DNA from: Microbotryomycetes sp. JL201
Taxonomy: Eukaryota > Basidiomycota > Microbotryomycetes
Reading direction: 5' to 3'
Assembly: GCA_033819885.1 (NCBI GenBank)
Contig: JAQYUZ010000020.1
Coordinates: 124,001 to 188,000, forward strand
DNA length: 64,000 nt
Each line of letters opens with the position of its first letter. Position 1 is the stretch's first letter. The notes under the pieces are model-generated. The model did no database searches. It was not told where the DNA came from and was given only the letters and a program-made list of their open reading frames with translations. Shown here piece by piece: positions 58,983-64,000 of the stretch. The position numbers and the translations under genes were made by a program.

Positions 58983-61042
58983 ATGGCTACATCGATGCCT
59001 TCGACTCGAGTAGCGACTCCTGAGCTTAAAGAAAGCCGGCCGTCATTGTCCGCAGAAATACACGTCGACCCGCTCGCTACTGACTCGATGAAAATCGAAT
59101 CCATCGCATCAGAAGAACATGTAGCTGCTGCCTCGGCCAACCCATTCGCCAACAGGGGATCGCAATTCTGGCTCGTGTTCTTGGCGCTATGCGTGTCTTG
59201 CTTCTTGTCGGCTTTGGACCTCACTGCAGTGTCCACAACTCTGCCATCGAGTGAGTCAAAAGTGCTGGGAGCGGTCTGGGCTCCTCTGACTCGCTCGAGC
59301 ACAGTGGCTGCCGACCTCAACGCCAAAGATTACTCTTGGGTCGGCTCTGCGTACGCTTTGACATCGACTGCGCTCATTCCTTGGACTGGTGGCCTGGCTG
59401 CCATCTTCGGTCGACGCTCGATCTTGATCGCCTCACTGCTCATCTTTGCAGCGGGCTCGACTATCATCGCGGCCGGTCCCAACATTACCACAGCTATCGT
59501 CGGCCGCTCAATTCAAGGTGTCGGAGGTGGAGGAATTTTAACGATGACGGAAATTGTCATCACTGACCTTCTTCCGCTTTCGGACCGAGGTCCATTCTTT
59601 GGAATATTGGGCTCAGGTACATGCTTCGCGTCGTTCTTCTTCGAGCTTCGCTGACTTCGTCTCATTTCTTCACTTGATAGTGTGGGCTATCGCATCGGCA
59701 ATCGGTCCCCCGATCGGTGGTGCTCTCGCGTCTGCCGGCGCTTGGCGTTGGCTGTACTACCTCAACTTGCCTCTGACTGGAATCGCCCTCGTTCTCGTCC
59801 TCTTCTTTCTCAAGATTAAGGAGCCACAGACAACCTTGAAAGAAAAGCTCGCTCAGATGGACTATGTCAATGTGGTGTTTGTCGCTGGTTCAACGTTCGC
59901 CATCCTCGGCTTGACTTGGGGCGGCGTCACGTATTCATGGGCATCGTGGCAAGTGCTCGTGCCCTTGATTCTCGGACTTGCCTGCATGGTTGCCTTTTTC
60001 TGGATCGAAAAAACGTGGGTCAAGAACCCGACTGTGCCATTCGACATCCTCCGAAACCGAACTACGGTATTGGCATACATCGGCACGTTCCTGCACTCGA
60101 TCGCTGTGTTGGCCGCGGTGTACTACCTGCCCCCCTACCTTCAAGCCTCGAAAGGGTTCTCGGCAGTCAAATCGGGCGTAAACCTGTTCTCCCTCAGCTT
60201 GTATGTATCGTTACGCTCTTGGAAAAGGGTTGCCACTTTGTCTAAACAGACTCTTGTCAATTTCCAGCACGATCGCCCCAATGGCCATCGTCATCGGGAT
60301 TCTCGTTCCTTTGGTCAAGAATTACAAATACCCAGTTCTGTCCGGATGGATCGTCATGACGCTCGCTTTCGGCCTTATGACGATGCTCAAATGGGACAGT
60401 GGTAAAGCCGAGTGGGTGGCGTATCCAACAATCCTCGGCATCGGTCTCGGTATTTCGTATTCGGCTCAACAGTTCGCTGTTCTCGCACCAATAAAACCTC
60501 AGCAACAAGCTATGGCAGTGAGTTATCTTTCGTGTGTCAAGTATGACATGAAAATCTGCAGAAAATCTGATTCGGAACTTGCACGGACTCAGATGGCCTT
60601 TTTCGGTTTCGTTCGGAGTTTCGGACAAGTGTTTGGTATTGCCATTGGCGCAACTGTTCTACAAAATGAGCTCAACAAGTCGTTACCGACCGAGTTTATC
60701 GCTCAACTGACACGCCAGAACGGTGGACATGCAAATGGCGAGATTGCCTTTGCCGCGATCCCAATCATTTCCACTTTGCAAGTTATACTCATCTACGCTC
60801 TTCAGAGCGAATCAATCGGGAACTGACCAATCGTTGTTCCCCTACACAAAAGGCCTCAGCCTTTACGCGACCAAGTGAAAGCGGCTTTCGCAGACTCGAC
60901 AGCAGTGATTTGGAAAGTCATGGTTGGCGTTGTGGCCCTCGGTCTCATTGTTTCCCTTCCTATTAAAAATATGGCGCTGTCAAGCGAAACGGACGACCAG
61001 TGGGGCCTTTCCGAGAAGAGCTCTGACGCGACCAAAGTGTGA
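58983..61042 (+). CDS. MFS transporter, DHA2-type (14 helices)
   Basis: Drug:proton antiporter-type major facilitator of the plasma membrane. Seen: SQFWLVFLALCVSCFLSALD, LTAVSTTLPSMAADLNA (spliced over an intron that ends CGAGCACAG), YSWVGSAYALTSTALIPWTG, LAAIFGRRSILIASLLIF (motif A region), GRSIQGVGGGGILTMTEIVI (motif B), LPLSDRGPFFGILGSVWAIA, SAIGPPIGGALASAGAWRWL (motif C), YYLNLPLTGIALVLVLFFL, then the second half with SGVNLFSL, GLGISYSAQQFAVLAPI and FFGFVRSFGQVFGIAIGATV. Ends SEKSSDATKV. Many fungal homologues are drug or iron-siderophore exporters; substrate unknown. Five or more introns; N-terminal tail of about 55 residues is cytosolic. Confidence 0.92.
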
Positions 61043-61245
61043 AGTCGGGGTCACGAGAAATGTCATGTTGTGTCACTAGTAAATTTTTTGTAATGACACA
61101 TGCTCAAGGCCAATCACAGGAAAGCAAGATGCGGTGTCATTCCCAATTCCAAAAGAAAAGGCTACCCTAACGTCAAGTCACACGAAGCAATGACCCTATA
61201 TGAGCTTTGGAAAGTGGGGAGATATTTATTGTGCACGCGACACGC

Positions 61246-62756
61246 TCAGTGCTTGGCTGAAGGCGGGTTGTACACAATCTTCCTCGATTTGAGGCCAGCC
61301 CACTTCTGCCTCTTTGTGACAATTGACAATGCCAACAAGGCAGTCAAAATAATGGTTGCTTGCATGCCCATCTTTTTGCGTTGGTCGTGCTCGGGTTCGG
61401 CGGCCCACGACAGGAACGTGACGACGTCCTTTGCCATTTGCGAAGTTGTTGCTGGTGTGCCATCTTCGTACTCGACAAGTCCGTCATACAAAACACGAGC
61501 CATGCCGATAGCTCCGCCGGGGAAGTAGGGGTCTGCTCAATCAGACGTGGTAAGCAACCATGTCGCAGCTAGGACGAGCTGTCTGTGAAACCCACTGTAG
61601 TTGAGGCCCTCGCGGATCTCGACGCCTGCTGGCGGATCGACGTAACCGGTCAAGAGAGCGTTGATGTAATCCTGTGAGCACATGTAGTCAGCTTGATCTG
61701 AGAAGCTCGCAACGGCAAGGCACAACTGACAGCACCACCGTGCCTGGCCTTGACGATGAGTGACAGATCCGGGGGCAAAGCGCCAGCGTTACCGGCACGT
61801 GCGGCTTCCTCGTTGGCATAGGGTGCCGGCATGTAGTCTGCGAGCTTGCCCGGTCGCTGGAACATTTCGCCGTTTGCGTCTGGGCCGTCTTCGTATTCGA
61901 CTTCTTCTGCCATAGTCTTTGCCTCTGTGACAGTGTGCGAGACACCGACCAAGTTGCGCCAGGCAATGCGGTCGAGCGAGTGGCAAGTCGAGCAGACTTC
62001 GCGGTAGACCTGGTAACCGCGGCGAATGCTGGAGCAGATAGCGATGCAGAGTCAGCCACGGAGGAATCATGTTGCTTCAAGTCCATGCCAACGACCCGCA
62101 ATGATCTGCAGACTGTACGGGCAGCCGATAGCGGCGGCACGAGTGCGTCTTTGCGAGATCGGACGGACGCGGGTGCGGGCGCGGCCTACTCGCCATCGCA
62201 GCGCCACTCGCCGATATGAGATTTCACGACTGGAGTGAGGGACGAGAAGCTTACGCTGCGTGGTCAAAGGTCTCAAAGACACCGCGGTGGGCCCATGGGT
62301 ACGCCGGCGGGTGCAGGCCGTGGTCGGCAGCCGACTCTGCCTCGACCTGCGTCAAGAAGGGGTTGCCGTACAGCTGCGTGTACCACCACAAGGTGCCTGC
62401 CGACACGGTGGCTGCCGCTGCTGCTGCTGCAGTGTGCGCCTTGCCCGACGCGAAAAGCGACGGCTGGCGATTGGCCACGACAAACACGCGTGCGCGCCAC
62501 ACACCGCGACAGACGACGGGCACGAACGTGGACAGCGATACAAGGCACGGGGACGAGAGCAGCACCGTCAGCGATTTGAGCTTGCACAGGGTTGCAGACT
62601 GGCAGGCACGGATGCGCACACCGACGCCGCAGGCAAGTGCGTCCTGCCTGCCACACGCACACCGCACGAACGCGAGCTCACCTTGGCGGCCTGCGTCGAC
62701 TGCATCCTGGCCTGCACGCGCGAGGCCGTGCGCAATCCAGCCCTGATGCCGATCAT
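61246..62756 (-). CDS. CYT1: Cytochrome c1, complex III
   Basis: Haem-bearing subunit of the mitochondrial bc1 complex. Seen on the minus strand: presequence exon [20 protein letters not shown], a 242-nt intron (62440-62681), [20 protein letters not shown] as the sorting stretch, [54 protein letters not shown] (CxxCH haem site), [70 protein letters not shown] (axial Met), [36 protein letters not shown], the C-terminal anchor [20 protein letters not shown] and the end YNPPSAKH. All functional residues are present. The long first intron falls exactly between targeting presequence and sorting segment. Confidence 0.94.
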
Positions 62757-63079
62757 CGTTGACGTGTGCGGAGGCCAAAACTTTCGTCGGCGGGCCAAGC
62801 TCGGGTCAAGCTCACCACGGCTCCGACACTCTTCCGCAACACCGTGCGCCCGGTGCAAGTCCTACAATCTCGACGGTGTCGCCGGCTATGCACCCATGGC
62901 TTGCGCATCGTGACAACCATGGGTCGGCTGCAGCGCGGCAGCTCACCCGCACAGAGTACTCGCTCACACCCGTTGGCATTTGCTCGAGGTGGGTTGCACG
63001 CCCTCACAAGCATACACGACATGCGTCACGGCCGACTCTTGCCGCCAAGCTCGGAGACTGGCCCCGGAACACCTGCTCT
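62757..63079. other. Divergent promoter region, CYT1 and the right-edge gene
   Basis: About 320 bases between the cytochrome c1 start and the first plausible exon of the right-edge gene. The true first exon of that gene may lie here, but no start codon could be chosen. Confidence 0.35.
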
Positions 63080-64000
63080 GCCGTCGCCAACTTGTGCGTT
63101 CGGGCCCCTCTCGCGCTTCGCTTCTCAAGAGAGCTCGCGCAAGCCAACGGCTGGGTCTTTTGGGGTCTCGTCGCCGTCAATATTGTCCAAGCAGCCATTC
63201 CAGCAGGCAAGCGCTGTCCACCTCTCGCATACAAACAAGCAAGTTCGAACCTGACTATTCCCTTATTTCCCATTCCAGCCGAATTCTTCTTCTCGCAAAA
63301 GCTGATAGCGATTGTGAGTGTCGGATGCCACCGCGGATACGTCGTCACCATGCTGACGCGTGTGCAAATCAGGCGCACTATGTCGGAACAGGCGGGCTCA
63401 TCGAGCCCGCTGTCTTGGCCGGGGCATTTATCGGTCGAGCAGCAGTGACAGTGTGCTCGGTCATACTTGACAGATTTGCGTAAGCTTTTGACGTGTCATC
63501 CGCCGAACCATAGCTCAACGCGTGCATACGCCTCAGGTGCACGCTCGAGGACAAACTCTCCTCCTCTTTCGCAATGACAGTCCAGACGGAAATCTTGCGC
63601 GTTCACTGCTCGCTGTCAGACGACGAGATGACCGAGCCTCGTACAATCCAGAGGCTCGCTCTGCTCCGGGACTTGGGGCAGTCTGGACTACATCGAAAGG
63701 CCTTTGACCCTTTGGGCTTATTCGGCGTCTGCCAGACCGCACTCAGCTTGGTTCTGTCTGCTGCCATGTTCAAATCAACGCTGAGCGCGCGCAATGTTCC
63801 ACTCCTGGCTCTGAGCTTGGCGTTCATGGCACTCGAAGAGCTCGACCGCAAAATGAGCTATGTTGATGGTGAGGCGTACGCACTCGAATACACTAATTGT
63901 CTTGTCTCACGTTGAGTAAACCGTGCAGTGGTCGAGCATTACGACGTCAGCAACGATGCGTATCTTCGCTTTCAGAATTTATTCAAGCTTGGCACATCGC
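63080..64000 (+). CDS. Multi-span membrane protein, possibly an ABC exporter (partial)
   Basis: The 5' part of a gene cut by the window end. Exons read LRFSRELAQANGWVFWGLVA, VNIVQAAIPA, then AEFFFSQKLIAI, an intron (GTGAGTGTCG to AAATCAG), AHYVGTGGLIEPAVLAGAFI, GRAAVTVCSVILDRFA, another intron, CTLEDKLSSSFAMTVQTEIL, RVHCSLSDDEM, then FGVCQTALSLVLSAAMFKS, NVPLLALSLAFMALEELDRK and, after a last intron, VVEHYDVSNDAYLRFQNLFK. A helix pair followed by LEDKL...TEILRVHCSLSDDE resembles the transmembrane region of ABC half-transporters, but no Walker motif is in view. The segment 63209-63280, starting GCAAGC and ending TTCCAG, may be a GC-AG intron of 72 nt; without splicing the frame also stays open. 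First exon not identified. Confidence 0.4.

Overview
The window is nuclear DNA from a fungus, most likely a basidiomycete yeast or smut-like fungus. Evidence: almost every gene is broken by many short introns (about 50 to 75 nt, GT-AG, with CTRAY branch sites just upstream of the acceptor); genes are tightly packed on both strands; and the set (CDK8/Ssn3, Inn1/Fic1, Spc105/KNL1 with SILK and RVSF motifs, Ccz1, Vma5, Tim44, cytochrome c1, FRAY-like kinase) is fungal. Base composition is near half G+C by eye. Pucciniomycotina is a reasonable guess, but the sequence alone does not settle it. No tRNA, rRNA or CRISPR array was recognised.

Layout. 0-12 kb: CDK8 kinase, methylenetetrahydrofolate reductase, a 57-residue Pmp3 proteolipid made from five exons, and a large THADA/Trm732-like protein on the minus strand. 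12-24.9 kb: a small unrecognised three-helix membrane protein (-), a GH20 glycosidase, an Inn1/Fic1 C2 protein, nucleoporin Nup84 and a FRAY/STE20 kinase (-). 25-35 kb: Hit1/ZNHIT3 (-), Ccz1 (-), ELMO (-) and an OPT transporter (+). 35-39.6 kb: a GT4 glycosyltransferase with a C-terminal membrane anchor (-) and a secreted, probably GPI-anchored PEBP protein (-).

39.6-44.5 kb is the odd part: about 5 kb without a recognisable intact gene, bracketed by two imperfect direct repeats of about 250 bp, each with a TCACGTGA site, and holding a near-perfect 890-bp palindrome (arms about 99% alike, 46-bp spacer). A second palindrome of the same design (212-bp arms, 50-bp spacer, about 92% alike) lies at 50.28-50.75 kb. 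The two share no sequence that I can see.

44.5-64 kb: DUF2235 lipase-like protein (+), HSL-type esterase (-), Tim44 (-), palindrome 2, MsrB (+) with a GC-AG intron, V-ATPase subunit C (-), Spc105/KNL1 (-), an MFS DHA2-type transporter (+), cytochrome c1 (-), and the 5' part of a membrane protein, possibly an ABC exporter, cut by the window end.

Most genes are unrelated housekeeping functions; there is no sign of a biosynthetic cluster. Exon limits are given where splice sites and reading phase were checked by hand; other gene ends come from start and stop codons and family resemblance.
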